Shown here in pieces: positions 7,662 to 16,487 of a DNA stretch of 51,162 nt. The stretch spans positions 1 through 51,162 of the forward strand of contig JAIFMP010000076.1 of the NCBI GenBank assembly GCA_020048405.1. Reading direction: 5' to 3'. A program made the position numbers and the translations under genes. Source of the DNA: Hydrogenophaga sp. Its GTDB lineage: Bacteria; Pseudomonadota; Gammaproteobacteria; Burkholderiales; Burkholderiaceae_C. The notes beneath the pieces are model-generated. The model worked only from the letters and a program-made list of their open reading frames with translations, was not told where the DNA came from and made no database searches. Within the stretch, counting starts at the first letter, position 1, and the number at the start of each line of letters is the position of its first letter.

Positions 7662-8540
7662 TTGAGCCCAGCAGTTTTGACACACAGCGATGCTTTGAAC
7701 GCCGCTGAAAGCCACGAGCGCACCGAGACAGCCCCAGCTCAGGTTGACAGCGGATATGTGCCCTACGTCGAGCCCGAACGTGCATCGATTTTCAGCCTGC
7801 CCCTGGCCAACCTGCCGCTATCGGCACCTCTGGGCTGGGTAAAAAAGGGGTTTAACGACTTCATGTGTTGCCCCAAAACAGGCTTGTTTTTCGGCATCTG
7901 CTTCTTTTTAATGGGCCACGCGCTCTGGGCCGTGTTCACCAGCGCACCGGCTTATGTGCTGGCTTTGAGCGCCGGCTTTCTGCTGATGGGTCCATTTCTT
8001 TGCCTGGGCCTCTACCACGCCAGCCGCGAAATTGAATCCGGACGACGCCCCTCTTTGCGGCAATCCCTGTTGGCATGGCGTCCCACCAAAGGCGCGATGG
8101 GCATTTTTGCTGGTGTGTTGCTGATACTGGAAATGATTTGGGGACGCGCATCCTTGATCGTGTTTGCGGTCACGTTCAACGGCATGCCTTCTGCTGAAAG
8201 TACGCTGTCGCAACTGATCACGATGGAAAACATCGGATTTCTGGTGACTTACGCACTGGTAGGCAGCTTTTTTGCCGGGCTGATTTTTGTCACCAGCGCC
8301 ATTTCAATTCCCATGATCATGGATCGGCAGGTGGATGCCGTGTCTGCAGGGCTCACCAGCATCAGGGCTTGCTTTCAGAACCCCGGTGCCATGTTCGTTT
8401 GGGGTTTCCTGATCACGCTGCTCATTGGACTCAGCATGTTGCCGTATTTCCTGGGTTTGCTGATCATGGGTCCGGTCATCGGGCACGCAACCTGGCATGC
8501 TTACCGCGCGATCGTCCCTTCATCCACTGACAAGACTTGA
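7662..8540 (+). CDS. DUF2189 integral membrane protein
   Basis: A protein of 292 residues with about six hydrophobic segments: GLFFGICFFLMGHALW, YVLALSAGFLLMGPFL, GIFAGVLLILEMIW, FLVTYALVGSFFAGLIF, MFVWGFLITLLIGLSML and FLGLLIMGPVIGHA. The motif W-x-x-x-G-x-x-D-F, here WVKKGFNDF, and LYHASREIESGR are typical of DUF2189 proteins, which sit in the inner membrane and have no assigned activity. The first 50 residues are polar and lead to YVEPERASIF. The TTG start follows AAGGAGA, which is buried in a perfect hairpin. The gene converges on the acyl-CoA ligase with only 16 bases between them. Confidence 0.82.
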   Translation: MSPAVLTHSDALNAAESHERTETAPAQVDSGYVPYVEPERASIFSLPLANLPLSAPLGWVKKGFNDFMCCPKTGLFFGICFFLMGHALWAVFTSAPAYVLALSAGFLLMGPFLCLGLYHASREIESGRRPSLRQSLLAWRPTKGAMGIFAGVLLILEMIWGRASLIVFAVTFNGMPSAESTLSQLITMENIGFLVTYALVGSFFAGLIFVTSAISIPMIMDRQVDAVSAGLTSIRACFQNPGAMFVWGFLITLLIGLSMLPYFLGLLIMGPVIGHATWHAYRAIVPSSTDKT

Positions 8541-8556
8541 GCCTTGCTGCGGTTGG

Positions 8557-10341
8557 TTAAGCCAGGCCGCGCTGCGCATGTTCTTGGTCTTGCAACTGCC
8601 GCCACATGACCTTGCCACTCCCGCTTTTGGGCAGTTTTTCCACAAACTCCAGCACTCTGGGGTATTTGTAAGCGGCCATGTTCTCCTTGCACCAAGCCAC
8701 CATGTCTGCCTCCGAGAGGGTTCCGGCGCAGCCAGGCCGCAGCACCACAACGGCCTTGACGGTCTCTCCACGGTAAGGGTCTGGGGTTGAAATCACACAG
8801 GCTTCTGCAACGGCGGGATGCCGGTACATCAAGGCTTCGACTTCGGCAGGCCACACCTTGAAGCCACTGGCGTTGATCATGCGCTTCAACCGGTCAGTCA
8901 AAAAGAAATACCCTTCTGAGTCCACCCAGCCCAAGTCCCCGGTGCGGAAAAATGGCTTCCCTTCCAATTGGAAGAACGCCGCCTGAGTTGCCTCGGGACG
9001 GCGCCAGTAGCCCGCAAAAACCTGAGGGCCGTGAACCACAATTTCCCCCTGTTCTCCCGCAGGCAGTTCCTGCAAGGTTTCAGGGTCCACCACACGGGAA
9101 TCGGTGTTGAAAAACGGCACACCCAAGCACTGCTGTTTGGGGGCATCGGGTGGATTGACGTGTGAGGGCGCGGCGGTCTCAGTCAAACCATAGCCCTCCG
9201 TGTAACGCAGCCCGTACTGGTCAAGCAGCCGCTGAGCCAATGCCTGTGGCATGGCAGCTCCGCCCCCCCCTATGTAGACCAAGCTGGACAAATCAAAGGC
9301 CGCGAAATTGGGACTCGCCAACAAATCCATGACCATCGTCGGGATGTTGGTCCAGTGCGTGACTTTCCACTTCGAAATGAGTTGTCCCGCCAATTCCCTG
9401 TCCCACCGAGGCATGATGACCATGGACCCACTGCCATACACACAGGCGTGCACACCCGACACCATTCCTGTGATGTGAAACATAGGCACCACGGCGAGCA
9501 TCACATTTTCGGGCGTTCCGTTGCCCCACAGGCTGGAAGCCATGGCGTTGTGCATGACGGTTGCATGGGTGTGCACACACCCCTTGGGCAGCCCTGTGGT
9601 GCCACTGGTGTACGGCAGCACCGCCATATCCGACGGCTTTGAGTGCAATGCAGGGGGCGCACAGGCGCAAGCCAACGCCGTTGCCCAATCGGTGATGGTG
9701 GGGGGTACGTCACTCAACAGAGGCTCCCATTGCACCATGCCATGCCGCTGGGCAAGCCAGTCGCACCAAGCCTGCGGAACACCCTGCTGCATCAACGATG
9801 AGGTTGTCGGCTCAAGTCCGGTCGGTCCAAGTGCATCCGTGTAATGCGTGACCAGCACATGGTGAAGTCTCTGCTGGGGTGGCAACTGGGCGTTGGCTCG
9901 GAGCAGTTCAGCTGTCAAGTCGGCGGCCACGATGGCCACTCGCGCCTCTGGATCGCTGATGTGGTGCTGCAATTCATGCGAACGGTTCATGGGATTGATC
10001 GGCACTACCACCGCATTGGCCCGCAACACAGCAAAGTGCGCCACCACCCATTGGGGGCTGTTTTGCATCAGGAGCACCACGCGATCGCCCGCTTTGACGC
10101 CCTGCGCAGCCAGCCAAGCCGCCATGACCTCGACTTGGCCATGCAATTCGGCATAGGTCATGACACTGCCGAAAAACACCGTGGCCGGCTTGTGGGGGTA
10201 ACGCAAAGCACTGACCGCCAAGTTGTGCCATAACGAAGTGGCAGGTGTTGTGATGTTGTGCGGCAACCGCGCTGGCCAGTGTGCGAAGTGCGGTGAGGGG
10301 CGTGGAACGGTTTCGCCCCCGGGTGCATGGCTCTCAGGCAT
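8557..10341 (-). CDS. Fatty-acid/acyl-CoA ligase (AMP-forming)
   Basis: An acyl-adenylate-forming enzyme of 594 residues, making acyl-CoA from a carboxylic acid, ATP and CoA. The P-loop-like motif YTSGTTGLPKG lies at about residue 240, followed by VVPMFHITGM, the adenine-binding YTEGYGLTETAA, the hinge region TGDLGWVDSEGYFFLTDRLKRMI and the C-terminal catalytic lysine block PKSGSGKVMWRQL. Length and motif order match the long-chain family; the substrate chain length cannot be inferred. The start at ATG 10341 is chosen because GGAGA lies 9 bases before it. It diverges from aapJ across a 336-bp gap. No acyl-CoA dehydrogenase or regulator is adjacent. Confidence 0.88.
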   Translation of the reverse strand: MPESHAPGGETVPRPSPHFAHWPARLPHNITTPATSLWHNLAVSALRYPHKPATVFFGSVMTYAELHGQVEVMAAWLAAQGVKAGDRVVLLMQNSPQWVVAHFAVLRANAVVVPINPMNRSHELQHHISDPEARVAIVAADLTAELLRANAQLPPQQRLHHVLVTHYTDALGPTGLEPTTSSLMQQGVPQAWCDWLAQRHGMVQWEPLLSDVPPTITDWATALACACAPPALHSKPSDMAVLPYTSGTTGLPKGCVHTHATVMHNAMASSLWGNGTPENVMLAVVPMFHITGMVSGVHACVYGSGSMVIMPRWDRELAGQLISKWKVTHWTNIPTMVMDLLASPNFAAFDLSSLVYIGGGGAAMPQALAQRLLDQYGLRYTEGYGLTETAAPSHVNPPDAPKQQCLGVPFFNTDSRVVDPETLQELPAGEQGEIVVHGPQVFAGYWRRPEATQAAFFQLEGKPFFRTGDLGWVDSEGYFFLTDRLKRMINASGFKVWPAEVEALMYRHPAVAEACVISTPDPYRGETVKAVVVLRPGCAGTLSEADMVAWCKENMAAYKYPRVLEFVEKLPKSGSGKVMWRQLQDQEHAQRGLA

Positions 10342-10677
10342 GTCTGATGTCTCCGGTTTTGCTCCCAGCGTAGACGCTGCCCCTCGTGCTGGGAAGCGCA
10401 AAGGTGTCTCGGCTGAGACCAGAAGCCAAGTCCGCAACCCAATCCTGAAGCAGAGCTGACAGACATCACAAGGCGGCACGTTATGTGCTTATGCTTGACT
10501 GACCGGAGAGGGGCTCCATCAGGTCATGATTTTTTTGCATGATCAGACCTCGTAAACCCCAATGCTCCGGCGGAAAGCGAACGCTAAATTCAGGCTGCGC
10601 TGCAAACAGCACCAAAAAGGTGAACGTTTGCGGCTCACGGTTTGGCATCTATCACACACATTTCGGAGATTCGACAC
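10342..10677. promoter_or_regulatory. Divergent intergenic region between the ligase and aapJ
   Basis: 336 bp without a convincing gene; it must hold the promoters of both divergent units. Around 10524-10543 there is a weak dyad, TCATGAT then seven T then GCATGATCA, which could be an operator. I do not see a convincing sigma-70 pair or a sigma-54 -24/-12 element upstream of aapJ. Confidence 0.4.
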
Positions 10678-11712
10678 ATGGCATTTCCCTCTATCAAACT
10701 GGGCGCAGTGGCCCTGGCGGCAGCAACAACACTGGTGAGCGCACCCGCTTTCGCTGGCAAAACACTGGATGCCATCAAGGCACGCGGTCAGATTGTGTGC
10801 GGCGTGAATACCGGACTGGCTGGCTTCTCTGCCGCTGATTCCAGTGGCAAGTGGACCGGTCTTGACGTGGACGTTTGCAGGGCCATTGCAGCGGCCACGT
10901 TGGGTGACGCAGAGAAAGTGAAGTACGTGCCGCTGAACGCTCAGCAACGCTTCACGGCACTTCAGTCTGGCGAAGTGGACGTGTTGTCGCGCAACACCAC
11001 TTTCACCCTGAACCGCGACGGTGCATTGGGCCTGCACATGACAGCCGTCACCTATTACGACGGCCAAGGCTTCATGGTCCCCGTCAAGAGCAAGATCAAG
11101 AGCGCCAAGCAGCTCAAGGGTCAAACGGTGTGTGTGCAGTCTGGTACCACCACCGAGAAAAACATGACCGACTTCTCCAAGGCCAACGGTCTCAATCTGA
11201 AACCAGTGGTGTTTGAGAAAGTGGAAGCCGCAACCGGCGCTTACTTCGCAGGTCGTTGTGTGGCCTACACCACCGACGCATCGGGTCTGGCCTCTGTGCG
11301 GAACAAGGAAGCCAAGGTGCCTGCCGACCACGTCATCCTGCCCGAGTTGATCTCCAAAGAACCCCTGGGTCCCATGGTCCGCCGTGGAGACGACGAGTGG
11401 TTTGCGATCGTGAAGTGGGTGATTCACGGCTTGGTCGAGTCCGAGGAATACGGCCTGACCCAAGCCAACGTGTTGGCAGAAAAAGCCAAGAGCACCGATC
11501 CCGTGGTGCAGCGCATCACCGGTGCCACCGAAGACACCGGCAAGAACTTGGGGCTGGACCGCGACTGGATGGTGCGAGCCTTGCAAGCCACCGGCAACTA
11601 CGGTGAAATTTTTGAACGCAACGTAGGCCCCAAGTCACCCCTGGCATTGCCACGCGCGATGAACAACCAATGGAACAAAGGCGGTCTGATGTACGCCTAC
11701 CCTGTGCGCTGA
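10678..11712 (+). CDS. aapJ: General amino-acid ABC transporter, periplasmic binding protein
   Basis: A protein of 344 residues with a signal peptide (VALAAATTLVSAPAFA, cleavage before GKTLDAI) and the two-lobed solute-binding fold of the AapJ/BztA group. Family marks are IVCGVNTGLAGFSAAD, GLDVDVCRAIAAA, FTALQSGEVDVLSRNTTFTL, the VTYYDGQGFMV strand, VCVQSGTTTEKN, AGRCVAYTTDASGL and NYGEIFERNVG. This group carries a broad range of L-amino acids. The ATG is preceded by CGGAGA. It is followed by a terminator-like hairpin before the first permease gene, which may let the binding protein be made in excess over the membrane parts. Confidence 0.93.
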   Translation: MAFPSIKLGAVALAAATTLVSAPAFAGKTLDAIKARGQIVCGVNTGLAGFSAADSSGKWTGLDVDVCRAIAAATLGDAEKVKYVPLNAQQRFTALQSGEVDVLSRNTTFTLNRDGALGLHMTAVTYYDGQGFMVPVKSKIKSAKQLKGQTVCVQSGTTTEKNMTDFSKANGLNLKPVVFEKVEAATGAYFAGRCVAYTTDASGLASVRNKEAKVPADHVILPELISKEPLGPMVRRGDDEWFAIVKWVIHGLVESEEYGLTQANVLAEKAKSTDPVVQRITGATEDTGKNLGLDRDWMVRALQATGNYGEIFERNVGPKSPLALPRAMNNQWNKGGLMYAYPVR

Positions 11713-11730
11713 ATCTCCGCCACAACCAGA

Positions 11731-11767
11731 AACCGTTCGAACCTCTCGGGTTCGGACGGTTTTTTTT
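11731..11767 (+). terminator. Terminator-like hairpin between aapJ and aapQ
   Basis: The arms AACCGTTCGAACC and GGTTCGGACGGTT, with one G-U pair, enclose a TCTCG-type loop and run directly into a tract of T (TTTTTTTT). It has the form of a Rho-independent terminator but lies inside the operon, 80 bases before the permease start, so it probably attenuates rather than ends transcription. Confidence 0.85.
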
Positions 11768-11792
11768 AACCTGTTCATGGAGTGCATGGCAC

Positions 11793-12953
11793 ATGACACC
11801 CACCACCCCACCGAAAAAAAACTCATGGTCCTGGCGCAGCCAAGCCTTCCGTGGCCTGGTTTACCAAGCCCTCGCATTGGGACTGATTGGCCTGATGGTC
11901 TGGTTCCTGGTGCACAACACCATGGAAAACATGCGGATCCGGGGCATCCAGAGCGGCTTTGACTTTCTGGGTCAGCCAGCTGGTTTTGACATTGGCGAAA
12001 GCATCACCGCATTTGACTCTTCAGAGAGCTATCTGAAAGCCCTCCTCACTGGTTTGGGTAACACGTTGCGTGTGGCCATTCTGGGCATCATCATGACAAC
12101 CATTCTGGGCACACTGCTGGGCGTGGGGCGGTTTTCCCGCAACGCGCTGGTGCGCGGGCTGTGCTCAGCTTATGTCGAATTTTTCCGCAATGTACCCATC
12201 CTGCTGCAACTGCTGATGTGGTACCTCCTGCCCGATACGCTGGAACCCATTCAGATCGGCTCCTTCTTTCTGAGCAAAGGCGGATTGAACTTCCCGGCCC
12301 CGGTATGGGCCCCGGGGTTTGCGTGGGCACTGTGGGGCCTGGTCGCGGGCCTGGCATTGGCATGGCTCTACCGCCGTTGGGCACACGTGCAGTTCGAGGC
12401 CACAGGCCGCGTTCGCAGCATGTTCTGGGTGCCTGTGACAATCGTGCTGTTCTGTGGCGTGCTGGGCTGGTTGGCAGGCGGCGCCCCCAGTGAATTCAAT
12501 GCGCCCTTCAAGGGAGAATTCGCCGTCGAGGGCGGATCATCGCTCACACCTGAATTCATTTCCCTGCTGTTGGGTCTGACGGTTTACACGGCGGCTTTTG
12601 TGGCCGAGGTGGTGCGAGCTGGTATCCAGTCTGTGGCACGGGGCCAGAGCGAAGCGGCAGCTGCGCTGGGTCTGAGCAAAGGCCAGGAAATGCGCCTGGT
12701 CATGCTGCCCCAAGCCCTTCGCGTGATCATTCCACCGATGACAAACCAGTTCTTGAACTTGACCAAGAACTCGTCTCTGGCTGTGGCCATTGGCTACCCG
12801 GACGTGGTGTCGATTGCCAACACCGCCATCAACCAGACGGGTCGGGCGGTGGAATGCATTTCCATCGTGATGTTGATTTACCTTGCCACCTCCCTGAGTA
12901 CCTCCGCCCTGATGGGTTGGTACAACAAACGCGCGGCAATCCAGGAACGCTGA
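11793..12953 (+). CDS. aapQ: General amino-acid ABC transporter permease
   Basis: An inner-membrane permease of 386 residues, AapQ type. The N-terminal membrane span is followed by the long AapQ-specific periplasmic loop with IRGIQSGFDFLGQPAGFDIGE (residues about 47-67). Then come LGNTLRVAILGIIMTTILGTLLGVGR and YVEFFRNVPILLQLLMWY, and the ABC-coupling EAA loop EAAAALGLSKGQEMRLVMLPQALRVIIPP. An inserted region with two extra spans in mid-protein is usual for this subfamily. It follows the attenuator-like hairpin and is 13 bases from aapM; the two permeases should form a heterodimer energised by AapP. Confidence 0.92.
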   Translation: MTPTTPPKKNSWSWRSQAFRGLVYQALALGLIGLMVWFLVHNTMENMRIRGIQSGFDFLGQPAGFDIGESITAFDSSESYLKALLTGLGNTLRVAILGIIMTTILGTLLGVGRFSRNALVRGLCSAYVEFFRNVPILLQLLMWYLLPDTLEPIQIGSFFLSKGGLNFPAPVWAPGFAWALWGLVAGLALAWLYRRWAHVQFEATGRVRSMFWVPVTIVLFCGVLGWLAGGAPSEFNAPFKGEFAVEGGSSLTPEFISLLLGLTVYTAAFVAEVVRAGIQSVARGQSEAAAALGLSKGQEMRLVMLPQALRVIIPPMTNQFLNLTKNSSLAVAIGYPDVVSIANTAINQTGRAVECISIVMLIYLATSLSTSALMGWYNKRAAIQER

Positions 12954-12966
12954 CCTGAGCACACAC

Positions 12967-14070
12967 ATGACTGCAAAAACTTTCCAACCGATTGCACCGC
13001 GCCCCGCGCCGGTGCGCACCGACGGCCCAGTGGCATGGGCCCAGCGAAACCTGTTTGCCGACTGGAAAACCACCCTGGCCACGCTGACCATCGGCGGCGT
13101 GTTGCTCTGGTACCTACCCCAACTGTTGAACTGGGCACTTTTCACCGCCATGTGGAGACCCGACGCGGAAGCCTGCCGAGCCGATTCGGTGGGTGCGTGC
13201 TGGGGTGTGGTGGCTGAAAAATACCGCCTGATCATCTTCGGCCGTTACCCGTTCGAGGAGCAATGGCGTCCTTTGGTGGCCACGCTGCTCATGCTAGGCC
13301 TGCTCGTCGCCAGTTGTGTGCGATTTTTCTGGAAGCCTTGGCTGGCTGTGCTGTGGGTAGTCGTGCTCGCCGTGTTCTTTGCACTCATGTACGGCGACGT
13401 TCTGGGGTTGACGCGTGTCGAGACGGATCGTTGGGGCGGACTTCCCCTCACCATCTTGTTGGCCAGCCTCTCGATCGTGATGGCGTTCCCCATTGCGCTG
13501 GTGGTGGCACTGGGTCGACGCTCACACTTGCCTGCCATTCGCAGTTTTTGCACCATTTACGTGGAGTTGGTTCGGGGCGTGCCGCTGATCTCGGTGCTGT
13601 TCATGGCCTCGTTCATGTTCCCGCTGTTCATGCCTCAAGGCGTGACCATCGACGTGCTGGTGCGCGTGCTGGCGGGCATCACCCTGTTTGCTGCCGCATA
13701 CATGGCGGAGGTGATTCGCGGTGGCCTTCAAGCCATTCCCAAGGGGCAGGTGGAAGCCGCTGCCACGCTGGGCCTGAGCTACTGGCAAACGCAGTTCAAG
13801 ATCGTGCTACCCCAAGCCTTGGCCATGGTTGTGCCCGGCATCATGAACAACTTCATTTCCATCTTCAAAGACACGTCTTTAGTCACCATCGTCAGCCTTT
13901 ATGAACTGACCGGCGCACTGGGCCTGGCGCTCAACTCCGATGCCGACTGGCGGCCATACAAGATCGAAGGCTACATCTTCATCGCGCTCATCTATTTCGG
14001 CTTCTGCTTTGCCATGTCCCGCTACAGCCTGTGGGTGGAAAAGCAGGTCAATAAGAGCAAGTTGCGCTGA
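12967..14070 (+). CDS. aapM: General amino-acid ABC transporter permease
   Basis: The second inner-membrane permease of the system, 367 residues. The N-terminal half has the AapM-style extended segment with several spans (ACWGVVAEKYRLIIFGRYPFEEQWRP joins two of them). The C-terminal half carries the canonical transport domain: GGLPLTILLASLSIVMAFPIALVVALGR, YVELVRGVPLISVLFMAS, and the EAA loop EAAATLGLSYWQTQFKIVLPQALAMVVP. The closing SLWVEKQVNKS is also family-like. It starts 13 bases after aapQ and 40 bases before aapP; that 40-bp spacer is AT-rich and has a TATAGCTAC fragment. Confidence 0.92.
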   Translation: MTAKTFQPIAPRPAPVRTDGPVAWAQRNLFADWKTTLATLTIGGVLLWYLPQLLNWALFTAMWRPDAEACRADSVGACWGVVAEKYRLIIFGRYPFEEQWRPLVATLLMLGLLVASCVRFFWKPWLAVLWVVVLAVFFALMYGDVLGLTRVETDRWGGLPLTILLASLSIVMAFPIALVVALGRRSHLPAIRSFCTIYVELVRGVPLISVLFMASFMFPLFMPQGVTIDVLVRVLAGITLFAAAYMAEVIRGGLQAIPKGQVEAAATLGLSYWQTQFKIVLPQALAMVVPGIMNNFISIFKDTSLVTIVSLYELTGALGLALNSDADWRPYKIEGYIFIALIYFGFCFAMSRYSLWVEKQVNKSKLR

Positions 14071-14110
14071 TCCATATTGACTTTATAGCTACATATTCAG
14101 GAACAACATC

Positions 14111-14854
<744 letters not shown>

Positions 14855-14867
14855 TCACTTGGTGCCC

Positions 14868-15146
14868 ATGACCACCGCCACTTTCCAACTCGACCAGTTG
14901 CAGCGCGCCTTGACGGCTCTGCGCGCCGCACCCCACACAGCGGCGCAGTTTGCGCAAGACTGCAGGGGCAGCGCTGCCGACTTGCTGGCGGCCCTGCCGC
15001 CCCGCTACACCGAGGTGCTGCACAACCTGCTGGACCGGCTGGAATCCAGCGCGTTGTTTGCCGAAGAAAGCTGCTCGTTCAGCCACAAGGAGTTGCTGGA
15101 CAGCCTGCAACTCTGGATTGACAAGGCACGCGGACAACTGGTGTGA
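14868..15146 (+). CDS. Small hypothetical protein in the aap operon
   Basis: About 92 residues, probably helical, with no motif I recognise. It begins MTTATFQLDQLQRAL, has a charged amphipathic middle (LLDRLESSALFAEESCSFSHKELLDSL) and ends with IDKARGQLV. Its position, 13 bases after aapP and overlapping the next gene's GTG by 4 bases (GTGA), and its codon use indicate a real, co-translated gene. The start could be 6-9 bases earlier (GTG 14862 or TTG 14859). A role linked to amino-acid metabolism is only an inference from its neighbours. Confidence 0.65.
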   Translation: MTTATFQLDQLQRALTALRAAPHTAAQFAQDCRGSAADLLAALPPRYTEVLHNLLDRLESSALFAEESCSFSHKELLDSLQLWIDKARGQLV

Positions 15147-16467
15147 CAGCGCCCTTGTTGCACGGAAGTACCCACAAGGGTTACCCCGAATGGGCAACCA
15201 CCCTGCCCCCAACTGCCGTTGGCGAGCAAGGCTGGCACCTTCTGCAGCCCGACTGGCCGCTGCCTTGTGCGGTGCTGAGGCAGAACGCTCTGGAGCACAA
15301 CCTGGCCTCGATGCAACAACTGGTGGTACAGGCTGGCGCAAAACGACCATGTCGCCCGAACTCTTTCGTGCCCAGCTCGACGCAGGGGCGTGGGGCCTCA
15401 CCGTGGCCTCGGTGGGCCAATTGGCCTTGGCAGTGGAAGCTGGGGCGGGGCGCGCAGTGATTGCCAACCAAGTGGTGCTGGAGCACGACCTCGCATGGTT
15501 GGAGCGCCTGATGGCGGACCACCCGGGGTTACAGGCTCCGTTTCTGGTTGACTCACTTCAGCAACTCAAAGCCATTGAACATTTCGCCGCAGAACACGCC
15601 CACCCCACAGATGGGTTTGAAGTCTTGGTGGAGCTTGGCCTCTCGGGCGGACGCACCGGATGCCGCAGCGACGACATGGCCTTGGCTCTGGCCCGCGCCA
15701 TTCATAACAGCCCCTCTGTGCGCCTTACAGGGTTTGAGTGCTACGAGGGGCTCTGGGCCACTGGCGCAGACGCACCCGACACAGTGCTGGTGGAACAACT
15801 CATGCAGCGCGTGCACAACCTGGCGCGCCGTTGCGACGCAGAAAACCTGTTTCAGGCCCCGGAGGTACTGCTGACAGCGGGAGGGTCCGCCGTGTTCGAC
15901 CTCGTGGCCCCGGCGCTGCGCTCTGTAGCGGGACAACCGCTGGTACTCAGCCGCGCAGTGCGTGGCTTGTTGCGTTCGGGCTGCTACATCACGCACGACC
16001 ACGGTTTTTACAAACGCTTGGGTACGCTGGCCGACCGTCGCCTGGCCCAGCTGGGGTTGAACGGCCACCCCTGGGGCTGTGGCAACGGACTGCAATCCGC
16101 GCTTGAGGTTTGGGCTGTGGTGCAGTCGTGCCCAGAGCCGGGGCTGGCGATTTTGAACGCTGGCAAACGCGACGTGTCATTCGACATGGGGTTGCCAACC
16201 CCCGTGCGGTGGTGCCCCGCAAAAGCCCGGTGTGCCACCGAGGTGCAGAAGGCGCCCAGCCATTGGAGCATCACGGCGCTGAACGACCAGCACGCCTACC
16301 TGCGCGTGAACCCAAACGAGAGCTCACCTGACACCAGGGATCTGCAAGTGGGGGATCGCGTGGCGATGGGCATCAGCCATCCCTGCACCACTTTCGACAA
16401 GTGGCGATGGATGCCGTGCGTGAACGACAAGCTCGACATCGTAGGAACCATCACCACGCGGTTCTGA
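15143..16467 (+). pseudogene. Amino-acid deaminase / D-serine dehydratase-like PLP enzyme, frameshifted
   Basis: A fold-III PLP enzyme with alanine-racemase-like barrel and DSD1/D-threonine-aldolase C-terminal domain. The first 66 codons (GTG start, overlapping the previous stop) read to LVVQAGAK in one frame. The rest, from KTTMSPELFRAQLDAGAWG to the stop at 16467, is in another frame. Relatives have a segment like LAPHG between GAK and KTTM. About 19 bp are missing, and the junction AAAAC would be one copy of a direct repeat flanking the lost block. The downstream frame still carries the metal-binding end ISHPCTTFDKWRWMP. As written it should not give an active enzyme, since the region of the PLP lysine is disrupted. 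Confidence 0.82.
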
Positions 16468-16487
16468 GCACGCGGTTGGATGCAGTA

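Noticed and set aside
10620-10670. Possible sigma-54 promoter (TTGGCAT...) before aapJ
   Set aside because: A GG element is present but the GC of the -12 box is not at the right distance.
10642-10677. Upstream extension of aapJ from 10642
   Set aside because: The signal peptide and ribosome-binding site place the start at ATG 10678; the added residues have no homology.
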